From Pseudomonas viridiflava (GTDB lineage Bacteria > Pseudomonadota > Gammaproteobacteria > Pseudomonadales > Pseudomonadaceae), in NCBI RefSeq assembly GCF_900590755.1, contig NZ_UUOC01000010.1:1-64000 (forward strand): a stretch of DNA of 64,000 nucleotides, in the 5' to 3' direction. The notes beneath the pieces were generated by a model, which saw nothing but the letters and a program-made list of their open reading frames with translations, was not told the origin of the DNA and made no database searches. Both the position numbers and the translations under genes were made by a program. Within the stretch, counting starts at the first letter, position 1; every line of letters starts with the position of its first letter. Positions 17,602-25,960 of the stretch are shown piece after piece.

Positions 17602-19038
17602 ATGAATCCAGAAATTCCAAAGGGCTACAGCCCTCGCCTGTACAACGAAGACTTGGGCCCGGTTGAGCAAAAGTGGACCTGGTACAACATCTTCGCGTTC
17701 TGGATGAGCGACGTGCACAGCGTCGGTGGCTATGTGTTCGCCGCCAGCCTGTTTGCGCTGGGGCTGGCCAGTTGGCAGGTCTTGATTGCGCTGCTGGTGG
17801 GCATCGCCATCATTCAGGTCATCGCCAATCTGCTGGCCAAGCCCAGCCAACAGGCTGCGGTGCCGTATCCGGTGATTTGCCGTCTGGCGTTCGGCGTGTT
17901 CGGGGCCAACATTCCGGCGGTGATTCGCGGCCTGATCGCGGTGGCCTGGTACGGAGTGCAAACCTATCTGGCGTCCAGTGCACTGGTGATCGTGGTGCTG
18001 CGCTTTTTCCCGTCCATGGAAAGCCTCGCGCAGGTACAGTTCGCCGGTTTGTCGTATCTGGGCTGGATGGGCTTTCTGACCTTGTGGGTGTTGCAGGCGA
18101 TTGTCTTCTGGCGGGGCATGGATTCAATTCGACGCTTCATTGATTGGGCTGGTCCCGTCGTCTATGCCGTGATGTTTGTGCTGGCGGGCTGGATTGTCTG
18201 GAAAGCGGGCTGGAGCAACATCAGTTTCACTCTGTCGGAAAAATCCCTGAGCGGCTGGGAAGCGTTCGGTCAGGTGGTCATGGCGACAGCGTTGGTGGTG
18301 TCTTACTTCTCCGGTCCTACGCTTAACTTTGGCGACTTCAGCCGTTATTGCCGGAGCATGGCTGACGTCAAGCGCGGAAACTTCTGGGGCTTGCCGGTGA
18401 ATTTTCTGGCGTTCTCTCTGGTGACGGTCGTTATCGTCTCCGGCACCTTGCCGGTGTTTGGCGAAATGATCCACGACCCAATCGCCACCGTGGCGCGCAT
18501 CGATAACACCGTTGCCGTGTTGCTGGGCGCCTTCGCGTTCGTGACCGCAACCATCGGCATCAACATCGTGGCCAACTTTGTGTCGCCTGCCTTCGACTTC
18601 GCCAACTGCGCACCGAGCAAAATCAGCTGGCGGGCAGGGGGCATGATTGCCGCAGTGGCGTCGATCTTCATCACGCCCTGGAACCTGTTCAATAACCCGG
18701 AAGTGATCCACTACACCCTGGACGTACTGGCCGCCTTCATCGGGCCGCTGTTCGGCATCCTGCTGGTGGATTACTACCTGATCAAAAAGCAGCAGATCGA
18801 TGTGGATGCCCTGTTCGACGACACCCCGGCTGGCCGCTATTGGTACACCAACGGTTTCAACCCGGTCGCGATCAAAGCACTGCTGGCGGCGACCTTGATC
18901 GGCCTGCTATTTACCTTTGTGCCTTGGTTCAAGCCGATCGCCAACTTCGCCTGGTTCACCGGTTGCTTCCTGGGTGGAGTTTTCTATTGGGTATTGGCGC
19001 GTCGGGATGTGAGAGTGGCTGCGCCTGCGATGGCGTGA
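17602..19038 (+). CDS. NCS1-family nucleobase/hydantoin/allantoin permease
   Basis: A 478-residue inner-membrane symporter with about twelve membrane helices. The N-terminal NEDLGPVEQKWTWYNIFAFWMSDVHSVGGY pattern (first helix with the WxxxN/W substrate-site residues) is typical of NCS1 (Mhp1, PucI). The start is the ATG with AAGGAGAG eight bases upstream; the open frame runs 31 codons further up but without support. Divergent from the GntR-racemase operon, so it probably imports that racemase's substrate, for example a 5-substituted hydantoin or allantoin. Confidence 0.9.
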   Translation: MNPEIPKGYSPRLYNEDLGPVEQKWTWYNIFAFWMSDVHSVGGYVFAASLFALGLASWQVLIALLVGIAIIQVIANLLAKPSQQAAVPYPVICRLAFGVFGANIPAVIRGLIAVAWYGVQTYLASSALVIVVLRFFPSMESLAQVQFAGLSYLGWMGFLTLWVLQAIVFWRGMDSIRRFIDWAGPVVYAVMFVLAGWIVWKAGWSNISFTLSEKSLSGWEAFGQVVMATALVVSYFSGPTLNFGDFSRYCRSMADVKRGNFWGLPVNFLAFSLVTVVIVSGTLPVFGEMIHDPIATVARIDNTVAVLLGAFAFVTATIGINIVANFVSPAFDFANCAPSKISWRAGGMIAAVASIFITPWNLFNNPEVIHYTLDVLAAFIGPLFGILLVDYYLIKKQQIDVDALFDDTPAGRYWYTNGFNPVAIKALLAATLIGLLFTFVPWFKPIANFAWFTGCFLGGVFYWVLARRDVRVAAPAMA

Positions 19039-19050
19039 TGAGCTGAGTTT

Positions 19051-19125
19051 TGTAGGAGCTGCCGAAGGCTGCGAATCGCGGTGTGTCAGATAAATCGCTT
19101 TCGCAGCCTTCGGCAGCTCCTACAG
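19051..19125. repeat. REPIN, class I arms
   Basis: Inverted GTAGGAGCTGCCGAAGGC arms after the NCS1 permease gene. Confidence 0.85.
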
Positions 19126-19138
19126 GAATCGGGGTCAA

Positions 19139-19173
19139 CAAAAAAAGCCCGACACAGGGGGTGTGTCGGGCCA
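19139..19173 (-). terminator. Terminator of the glucarate operon
   Basis: On the minus strand GGCCCGACACAC pairs with GTGTCGGGC and a run of seven T follows. It lies downstream of the glucarate dehydratase stop. Confidence 0.85.
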
Positions 19174-19200
19174 AAGGTATGTTCGTTGAATCCTCGTGGA

Positions 19201-20475
19201 TCAGAAGCGCGGTTTGACCGCCTTCCAGTCCGGCTTGTAACGCTGCATCTGTTTCACATCATCGCGCTGGCGGATGCCGCAGGTCAGGTATTGATCATGC
19301 AGCTTGCCCAGTTGGTCCTGATCCAGCTCAAGGCCCAGCCCCGGAGCGCGGGTGATTTTCACGCAGCCGTTGACGATTGGCAGTTTGCCGCCCTTGATGA
19401 CTTCCTCGTCCGGCTCCTGCCACGGGTAATGGGTGTCGCAGGCGTAATCCAGATTCGGCACTGACGCCGCCACGTGGGCCATGGCCATCAGGCTGATGCC
19501 CAGGTGCGAGTTGGAGTGCATCGAGACCCCAAGACCGAAGGTGTCACACATCTTCGCCAATGCCTGGGTGTCACGCAGGCCGCCCCAGTAATGGTGGTCA
19601 GCAAGCACAATCTGCACGCTGTTGAGCGCAACGCTGCGGCGGAATTCGTCGAAGTCCGTTACCACCATGTTGGTCGCCAGCGGCAGACCGGTGCGTTTGT
19701 GCAGCTCGGACATGCCGTCCAGGCCCGGCGTTGGATCTTCGTAATACTGCAGATCGTCGCCCAGCAACTCAGCCATGCGAATCGAGGTTTCCAGCGACCA
19801 GTTGCCGTTCGGGTCGATGCGCAGTGGATAACCGGGGAAGGCCTTTTTCAGCGCCTTGATGCACGACACTTCATGCTCAGGCGGCAAGGTACCGGCCTTG
19901 AGCTTGATGCTCTTGAAGCCGTATTCCTCGATCATCCTGCGTGCCTGGGCAACGATCTGCTCTTCGTTCAGGGCCTCGCCCCAGTTATCCGGCTTGTAAG
20001 GCGAATCCACGTGCTGCGCGTACTTGAAGAACAGGTAAGCGCTGAACGGAATCTCATCGCGAATCGCGCCGCCCAGCAGATCTACCAAGGGCACATTCAG
20101 GTAATGCGCCTGCAAATCCAGAAACGCCACTTCGAAGGCTGAATACGCGTTGCTCACCGCTTTGCTGGCGTGGGAGCCGGGGGCCAGTTCCGCGCCGGCA
20201 ATGCTTGCCGGTTTGTTGGCCGCCACAGTCGCCTGCACGATGCTGCGCAGTTGGTTGAGATTGAACGGATCAAGGCCGATCAACTGGCTTTGCAATTGTT
20301 GCTGGATCGCCAGCGCCGGAGCATCACCATAGCTTTCGCCCAGACCGATGTAGCCGTTGTCGCTTTCAATCTCGATGATCGAGCGCAGCGCGAAGGGCTC
20401 ATGGATGCCGCTGGCGTTGAGCAGGGGCGGGTCGCGAAAGGCGATAGGCGTCACTGTGACTCGTTTGATTTTCAA
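19201..20475 (-). CDS. Enolase-superfamily sugar-acid dehydratase, glucarate dehydratase-like
   Basis: A 424-residue enolase-superfamily enzyme. The glucarate-dehydratase pattern is visible: Lys191-x-Lys193 (SIKLKAG), Asp221 and Asn223 (RIDPNGNW), Glu246-Asp247, Asn269 (LATNM), Asp293 and the general-base His320 (MHSNSH). It should remove water from D-glucarate or a similar aldarate to give a keto-deoxy acid. It is somewhat shorter than typical GudD, so related acids are possible. It overlaps by four bases the MFS gene upstream. No gene for the next step (KdgD-type dehydratase) is in the window. Confidence 0.85.
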   Translation of the reverse strand: MKIKRVTVTPIAFRDPPLLNASGIHEPFALRSIIEIESDNGYIGLGESYGDAPALAIQQQLQSQLIGLDPFNLNQLRSIVQATVAANKPASIAGAELAPGSHASKAVSNAYSAFEVAFLDLQAHYLNVPLVDLLGGAIRDEIPFSAYLFFKYAQHVDSPYKPDNWGEALNEEQIVAQARRMIEEYGFKSIKLKAGTLPPEHEVSCIKALKKAFPGYPLRIDPNGNWSLETSIRMAELLGDDLQYYEDPTPGLDGMSELHKRTGLPLATNMVVTDFDEFRRSVALNSVQIVLADHHYWGGLRDTQALAKMCDTFGLGVSMHSNSHLGISLMAMAHVAASVPNLDYACDTHYPWQEPDEEVIKGGKLPIVNGCVKITRAPGLGLELDQDQLGKLHDQYLTCGIRQRDDVKQMQRYKPDWKAVKPRF

Positions 20476-21863
20476 GAGGATGCTCCCGATTGTTCAAGGC
20501 CCAGGGCTTGAGGCTCATTCATGTTTTTTTTAGCGTCGGCGGGCGTGCCAGCCAAGATGCCAGGCGTGTCGCCGCGTGGCGTGGTGCGGGCGAAGAAGAT
20601 CACCACTGCGGCCACCAGTGAGGTAATCGCCAGGCCATACAAACCGCCTTCGATGGAGCCAGTGGTCTGCTCAAGGAAGCCAAATGCGGTGGGGGCCACG
20701 AAGCCGCCAAGGTTGCCAATTGAGTTGATCAGGGCAATCACGGCTGCCGCGATGCGGGCATCCAGATAGCCTTGCGGGATTGGCCAGAACAGCGCCGAGG
20801 CCGCTTTGAAACCAATGGCCGCGAAGCAGATGGCGACGAAGGCGAACACCGGCCCGCCGGTGGTGGACATAAACATGCCGAACGACGCGATCACCAATGT
20901 CACGGCAACCCAGGCCTGCTGGTATTTCCATTTGCCTGCCATGGCTGCAAAGCCGTACATGGCAATGATCGAGATGATCCACGGGATCGAGTTGAACAAG
21001 CCGACCTGGAAGTCACCCATGCTGCCCATCTTCTTGATCATGCTCGGCAGCCAGAACGTGGCGCCGTAAATGGTCAGGGCGATGGAGAAGTAGATGAAGC
21101 AGAACAGCGCGATCTGTTTGTCAGCCAGCAGCTTGAACATCGATGGCTTGATGGTCTGCGTGGCTTCCCGTGCCCGCTGTTCTTCGGCGATGGCGCTGAT
21201 CAGGGCGTCTTTTTCTTCGGCGCTCAGCCATTTCGCTTCGCTGGGATGGGATTGCAGCCAGAACCAGACGAAACCGCAGAGCACCACCGAAGCAAAGCCT
21301 TCGATCAGGAACATCCACTGCCAGCCGTGCATGCCCAGGCCGCTGACATTCAGCAGCGCGCCCGACACCGGTCCGGAAATCACCGACGCAATGGCTGAAC
21401 CGCTGAGGAAAATCGCCATGGCTTTGCCGCGATCTGCGCCTGGCAGCCATTGGGTGAAGTAATAAATGATGCCGGGGAAGAAGCCCGCTTCGGCCGCGCC
21501 GAGGATGAAACGCAGCACATAGAAGCTGGTTTCGCCTTTGACGAATGCCATAGCCATGGCCGCTGCGCCCCAGGTGAACATGATTCGCGTCAGCCAGGCC
21601 CGAGCGCCGTAGCGTTGCAGCAGCATGTTGGAAGGCACTTCGAAAATCGCGTAGCCGACAAAGAACAGACCCGCGCCCAGGCCATAAGCAGCGGCGCCGA
21701 TGCCAAGGTCAGTTTCAAGGTGGCTGCGCACGAAGCCGATGTTCACCCGGTCAATGTAATTGACGATGAACATGATAACGAAGAGGGGTAATACGTGGCG
21801 TTTGACCTTGGCAGCTGCCCGGTCAAGCACAGAGATGTCCGTGGGACTTTGGACTTTGTTCAC
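20472..21863 (-). CDS. MFS anion:cation symporter, probable sugar-acid importer
   Basis: A 463-residue permease with twelve predicted membrane helices, of the ACS family (phthalate/glucarate/galactonate transporters): NYIDRVNIGFV in helix 1 and FEVPSNMLLQRYGAR in the loop after helix 2 are hallmark stretches. I use the GTG start with GGGAG seven bases upstream; an ATG six codons earlier has no good ribosome-binding site. Coupled by a four-base overlap to the glucarate dehydratase-like gene, so it probably imports that enzyme's substrate. Confidence 0.88.
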   Translation of the reverse strand: MNKVQSPTDISVLDRAAAKVKRHVLPLFVIMFIVNYIDRVNIGFVRSHLETDLGIGAAAYGLGAGLFFVGYAIFEVPSNMLLQRYGARAWLTRIMFTWGAAAMAMAFVKGETSFYVLRFILGAAEAGFFPGIIYYFTQWLPGADRGKAMAIFLSGSAIASVISGPVSGALLNVSGLGMHGWQWMFLIEGFASVVLCGFVWFWLQSHPSEAKWLSAEEKDALISAIAEEQRAREATQTIKPSMFKLLADKQIALFCFIYFSIALTIYGATFWLPSMIKKMGSMGDFQVGLFNSIPWIISIIAMYGFAAMAGKWKYQQAWVAVTLVIASFGMFMSTTGGPVFAFVAICFAAIGFKAASALFWPIPQGYLDARIAAAVIALINSIGNLGGFVAPTAFGFLEQTTGSIEGGLYGLAITSLVAAVVIFFARTTPRGDTPGILAGTPADAKKNMNEPQALGLEQSGASS

Positions 21864-21945
21864 AGGGCGACTCCCGATCATTATTTTTTTGGGGACGTGC
21901 CGATCATGGACTCACTCTTTGTTCCGGTCTAATCTAGATTGGCAC

Positions 21946-21970
21946 TTGATTGATACCTGGATTGAATCAA
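21946..21970. promoter_or_regulatory. Inverted repeat at the LysR start, candidate LTTR site
   Basis: TTGATT and AATCAA are inverted with 13 bases between, directly in front of the LysR ATG and in the gap shared with the divergent MFS operon. This is a usual place for autoregulation by a LysR protein. Confidence 0.4.
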
Positions 21971-22869
21971 TGTTTGAGCTTGCCCAGCTGCGCTGTTTCA
22001 CCACTGTCGCCACCGAACTCAACTTTCGCAGGGCGGCTGAACGCTTGAACATGACCCAGCCGCCGTTGAGTCGGCAGATCCAATTGCTGGAGCATCACCT
22101 GGGTGTGGCGCTGTTCACCCGCAGCACTCGCAGCGTAGCGCTGACCGCGGCGGGCAGGGCGTTTTTCATTGAAGCGCAGAATTTGCTGGAGCGCGCGCAG
22201 CAAGCGGCGGCCGCGGCCAAACGTTTCGCCGAGGGCGATATTGGCTCGGTGACTATCAGCTTTGTCGGCAGCGCGGTGTATGAGTTTCTGCCCCGAGTCA
22301 TCGCCGAGGCGCGCCTCAAGCAGCCCCACGTGAAAATCTCCCTGGAAGAGATGAACACCTATCAGCAGCACGAAGCCATGCGAGCCCGGCGTGTCGATCT
22401 GGGGATCGTGCGCTCGCCGTTGCTGCAACCGGGCTTTGCCACTGAGTGTCTGGTGCGTGAGCCTTTTGTGCTCGCGGTGCCCAGCAATCATCGGCTGGCA
22501 ACTGCCGACAGCGTGGCGGTCAGCGATCTGGATGGCGAACCTTTCCTGATGTATTCCCACGCGGCGTATCCGCCGTTCAACGAACTGCTGACGGGGATGT
22601 TCCGCTCCGCTCGGGTGGCGCCGCAGTATGTGCAGTGGCTGGGTTCGTCGCTGACGATTCTGGCGTTGGTCAATGCGGGCATGGGGCTGGCGCTGGTGCC
22701 GCGCTGCGCGGCCAGCGTGGTGTTCAAAGGCGTGACCTTTCGCGACATCGATCTGGGGGAGGGAGTGCAGAGTGAGCTGCATTTGATCTGGCGTTCGGAT
22801 AACGATAATCCGGCGTTTACGATGCTGCTGGATGCGATACGTGGGGCCGTGGCGGGTGGCTCTGTTTGA
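21970..22869 (+). CDS. LysR-type regulator of the glucarate operon
   Basis: A 299-residue LysR protein: N-terminal winged helix (QLRCFTTVATELNFRRAAERLNMTQPPLSRQIQLLE) and a C-terminal periplasmic-binding-protein-like effector domain. Its ATG sits directly after an inverted repeat. Divergent from the MFS/glucarate dehydratase operon, which it is the obvious candidate to activate with the sugar acid as inducer. Confidence 0.9.
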   Translation: MFELAQLRCFTTVATELNFRRAAERLNMTQPPLSRQIQLLEHHLGVALFTRSTRSVALTAAGRAFFIEAQNLLERAQQAAAAAKRFAEGDIGSVTISFVGSAVYEFLPRVIAEARLKQPHVKISLEEMNTYQQHEAMRARRVDLGIVRSPLLQPGFATECLVREPFVLAVPSNHRLATADSVAVSDLDGEPFLMYSHAAYPPFNELLTGMFRSARVAPQYVQWLGSSLTILALVNAGMGLALVPRCAASVVFKGVTFRDIDLGEGVQSELHLIWRSDNDNPAFTMLLDAIRGAVAGGSV

Positions 22870-22878
22870 TGTATTCCT

Positions 22879-22968
22879 GTGGGACCGGCTTTAGCCGGGA
22901 AGACTTTATTTCAGACGATAGAAATCGGCTTGTTGTACCTCCCTCTTCCCGGCTAAAGCCGGTCCCAC
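22879..22968. repeat. REPIN, class II arms
   Basis: Inverted GTGGGACCGGCTTTAGCC arms, perfect in both halves, between convergent genes. Confidence 0.9.
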
Positions 22969-22986
22969 AGACGGTGCAGCTCCAAC

Positions 22987-23643
22987 TCAATTCACCGCCA
23001 CCTGCCCCGAAACCACCAGCGCCTTGAGCGAAGCATCGAACTGTTTCAGCGCATTCACTTGCAGCTCGCGTTGCTGATCGATCTGCGCGGCAATCTCCGC
23101 AGCGGCTTTGTCGTGTACCCAAACAGACGACAGCTGTTTGCCCCCGCTACCTTCGGCTTTGCCGATGTATTGCAGGTTCGCGTCATAGAACTTGGCAACG
23201 AACCGCGCTTCAACCTGGGTATTACGCTGGGTCAGCAGACGGTTGTAAGTGTCGAGCATCACCACCACGTCAGGGCCGGCCTTCATCAGCGCGTCGAGGT
23301 TGTCGTAGACGGTCACCGAGGCGAACTGTTTTTGCAGCGAGCCTTTAAGCCAGTCGATGGCCAGTTTCGGGTCGGAACTGTTGACGAAAGCCTCGCGGAT
23401 ACGGGCATCGAGGTTCGCATTCTTCGCGCCGTTCAAAGCCATGGAATGGTACTGCTCAAGGTATTGGAGGGTGCTGACGGTGTTTTCGCTGTAAAGCACA
23501 CCCACCGACTGGCCTTGGTGAAAACCGGTCGCGCTGTCGGCTACCGGTTGGAAGTGGCAAGAAGTCTGGTCAGTGGCGAAGGCAGGCGAAGCGGCACCGC
23601 CGATCAATACGGCGACAAGAGTCAGCAGGGTTGAAATTCTCAT
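22987..23643 (-). CDS. Periplasmic protein of unknown function
   Basis: A 218-residue protein with a clear signal peptide (MRISTLLTLVAVLIGGAASPAFA, cleavage near residue 23) and one cysteine in the mature part. The C-terminal half is rich in helices with many Gln and Ala (AEIAAQIDQQRELQVNALKQF). A good ribosome-binding site (GAGGAATA) precedes the ATG. I do not recognise the family. It stands alone between a REPIN and a divergent-looking spacer, so context gives no function. Confidence 0.75.
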   Translation of the reverse strand: MRISTLLTLVAVLIGGAASPAFATDQTSCHFQPVADSATGFHQGQSVGVLYSENTVSTLQYLEQYHSMALNGAKNANLDARIREAFVNSSDPKLAIDWLKGSLQKQFASVTVYDNLDALMKAGPDVVVMLDTYNRLLTQRNTQVEARFVAKFYDANLQYIGKAEGSGGKQLSSVWVHDKAAAEIAAQIDQQRELQVNALKQFDASLKALVVSGQVAVN

Positions 23644-23784
23644 CGCGTATTCCTCACAAGCGTTTTCGGTATGTGGCTATCCTCCTCCTTTGCCAAAAAA
23701 ACAGAACTTGCGAATTTTGATGGTGACTATCGATTGAACGAATGATGGCAGTAAATATGCTGGAACTGCCTTGTATGAACTGCC

Positions 23785-23860
23785 TTGTAGGAGCTGCCGC
23801 AGGCTGCGAAAGCTGTTTATCTGACACACCGCGATTCGCAGCCTGCGGCAGCTCCTACAG
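23785..23860. repeat. REPIN, class I arms, overlapping a gene end
   Basis: Inverted arms TGTAGGAGCTGCCGCAGGC. The right end runs into the 3' end of the adjacent MFS gene, whose TAG stop is the TAG of the repeat's CTGTAG end. Confidence 0.85.
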
Positions 23861-25075
23861 GGTTTGTTTCAACCCTGGTTTCCCCACCAGCAACACCCCA
23901 ATCGCCACACCTTGAATTAGCGCAGCCAGTGTGAAAATCGCTATCCCTCCACTTAACGACTTCACCACCCCAAAAACAGCCGGTGCAAATGCATAACAGG
24001 CTTGTGCTGTTGCGACGATCAGCGCCACCACGCGTTGGGTTTGCTGGCGCGGGAATTCCGCCTGGGCAATCAGTGGTGGCAGCGAGGTCGCGTTGCCGAT
24101 ACCTGCGCCAAACAGCACCACACCCAGCCACACCAGCCCCGGCCACTGACCGACGCCCAGCATCACCAGGCACCCCAGCAGTTGCACGGCATAGCTCAGG
24201 CAGGCCACGACGCGTCGGTTTGCGTTGACCGGCATCAACCAGCCCACCAGGGTTCGGCCGGCGATGGCGCTGGCGGTCGCCAAACCCATCGCCAGCCCCG
24301 CTTGTTGTTCGCTGAGATGCTCCACCAGCAACAGAAACAGATGAGTAATCAAACCGATCTGGGCAAACAGCCCTAACGACATACCGGTTGCCAGGGTCAA
24401 AAACTGGCGATTGCGCCACAGGGACGTCGGGGGCGATGCAGGCGGGCTGATGGTCTCGGCAGGCGGCTGATTAGCGCCGTCGGCATATTGCCCAAGCTGT
24501 TCCGGGCGCAGGGCAAAAACCTTGAACGACAGCAACGCGATCACGCCGACGGACACGCCGCCCACCAGGATCGCCGCCAGTCCGAAGCCCAATTGGCTGA
24601 TCAGGTAGACCCAGGCCGATGAGAAAAAGACTCCACCAATGCTGGCGCCGTTATACGCCATGGCCAGCGCAGCGGGGCGCTTGCTGACAAACCATGGGGC
24701 GATGGCGGCATTGACTGCTGCGGCACCCATCGTGACCCAACCCAAACCACTGAGCAGTGCCGCGATAAACAGCTGATAAGGCTGATCAGCCACCGCCCAG
24801 CCATACACGCCGAATGCGAGTACCGTCGCCCCGGTCATGGTGACGCGGGCCAGCCCGAAGCGTTTGTAGAGTCGCGGCAAATTGACGATCACCAGAGTGC
24901 CAGCCAGGAAGTGCAGGGTCACGGCTGCCGAGCACAGCGACACCGACCAATCGGTACGCTGCAAGACTGCATAAAGAAAAATTGGCGGGCCGTAGAAGCC
25001 AATCCCCCAGCCCAACACCGCCATCACAAAAGTCGCTGCAACGACCTTGGTGCCAAAGAAACCCGCTTGCTTCAT
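23855..25075 (-). CDS. MFS transporter
   Basis: A 406-residue permease with twelve predicted helices. The first helix (VMAVLGWGIGFYGPPIFLYAV) and the WFVSKRPAALAMAYNGASIGG loop resemble the monocarboxylate/oxalate-formate-type branch of MFS. The substrate cannot be told. Divergent from an ArsR-type regulator 74 bases away, which probably controls it. Its stop codon lies within a REPIN. Confidence 0.85.
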   Translation of the reverse strand: MKQAGFFGTKVVAATFVMAVLGWGIGFYGPPIFLYAVLQRTDWSVSLCSAAVTLHFLAGTLVIVNLPRLYKRFGLARVTMTGATVLAFGVYGWAVADQPYQLFIAALLSGLGWVTMGAAAVNAAIAPWFVSKRPAALAMAYNGASIGGVFFSSAWVYLISQLGFGLAAILVGGVSVGVIALLSFKVFALRPEQLGQYADGANQPPAETISPPASPPTSLWRNRQFLTLATGMSLGLFAQIGLITHLFLLLVEHLSEQQAGLAMGLATASAIAGRTLVGWLMPVNANRRVVACLSYAVQLLGCLVMLGVGQWPGLVWLGVVLFGAGIGNATSLPPLIAQAEFPRQQTQRVVALIVATAQACYAFAPAVFGVVKSLSGGIAIFTLAALIQGVAIGVLLVGKPGLKQTL

Positions 25076-25149
25076 GACTCAATCCCTTACTGTGCTGTGA
25101 ACCTCAGTATGATGAGCCACCAATACGATGCTTCAGGGATGGCTGAACT

Positions 25150-25833
25150 ATGGATGTCGACTGTGCCGAGGTTTCCCTCGCCGAGGTGGCCGGTGCGATT
25201 GCTGATCCGGCGCGCTCACGGATGCTCTGCAGCTTGCTCGATGGCCGGGCACGCACCGCGACCGAATTGGCCGCAGTTGCCGATGTCACCGCGTCCATGG
25301 CCAGCAATCACTTTTCCCGTCTGCGTGAACACGGGCTGGTGGAGCAGATCGTGCAGGGACGTCATCGTTACTACCGGCTGTCAAACACTCGGGTGGCGCG
25401 AGCGCTGGAGTCGCTGCTCTCAATCACTGATCAGCGCCCGGCAACGTTTCAACCCAGCACACCCACCGCCCTCAGGCATGCCCGAACCTGTTACGACCAT
25501 TGCGCAGGCGAGATTGCGGTCAGGCTTCACGATCTGGTGTTGGCGGCAGGCTGGATTGAGGCGCAGGGCAGGGACTACTTGATAACCGGCAAAGGTGCGC
25601 AATCGTTGATTCGACTGGGCGTTGATGTCGAAAGCATTAAAGGCCAGCGCAGACGCCTGGCTTACCCGTGCATGGACTGGAGCGAACGGGCTCCGCATAT
25701 CGGCGGGGCCTTGGGTGCGGGTTTGTTGGAGTTGATGCTCAAGCGCGGCTGGGTCACCCGGCAGCTCGATTCCAGAGCTTTGACCGTGACCTCCAAAGGT
25801 CGGGATGCATTGCACAAGTCATTCAGTCTCTAG
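25150..25833 (+). CDS. ArsR-type winged-helix regulator
   Basis: A 227-residue regulator, about twice the usual ArsR length. Residues about 8-80 form the winged helix (IADPARSRMLCSLLDGRARTATELAAVADVTASMASNHFSRL). The C-terminal half is a second domain with cysteines at CYDHC and CMDWSERAPHIGGALGAGL, which could sense a metal or thiol-reactive ligand, but no classical CxC ArsR site is seen in the HTH. Divergent from the MFS gene, which it probably represses. Confidence 0.85.
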   Translation: MDVDCAEVSLAEVAGAIADPARSRMLCSLLDGRARTATELAAVADVTASMASNHFSRLREHGLVEQIVQGRHRYYRLSNTRVARALESLLSITDQRPATFQPSTPTALRHARTCYDHCAGEIAVRLHDLVLAAGWIEAQGRDYLITGKGAQSLIRLGVDVESIKGQRRRLAYPCMDWSERAPHIGGALGAGLLELMLKRGWVTRQLDSRALTVTSKGRDALHKSFSL

Positions 25834-25867
25834 CGCTTCCCGTGGAACCGGCTTGTGGGGCTGCTAA

Positions 25868-25957
25868 GTGGGACCGGCTTTAGCCGGGAAGGCGGCAGTT
25901 CTGCCGAAAGAGATGCAGTGGATATGTCGGCCTCTTCCCGGCTAAAGCCGGTCCCAC
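25868..25957. repeat. REPIN, class II arms
   Basis: Inverted GTGGGACCGGCTTTAGCC arms between convergent ArsR and PhoD-like genes. Confidence 0.9.
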
Positions 25958-25960
25958 AAG

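Noticed and set aside
15836..23643. Metabolic island acquired by horizontal transfer
   Set aside because: No integrase, tRNA junction, direct repeats or composition change by eye; REPs of the resident families are spread through it.
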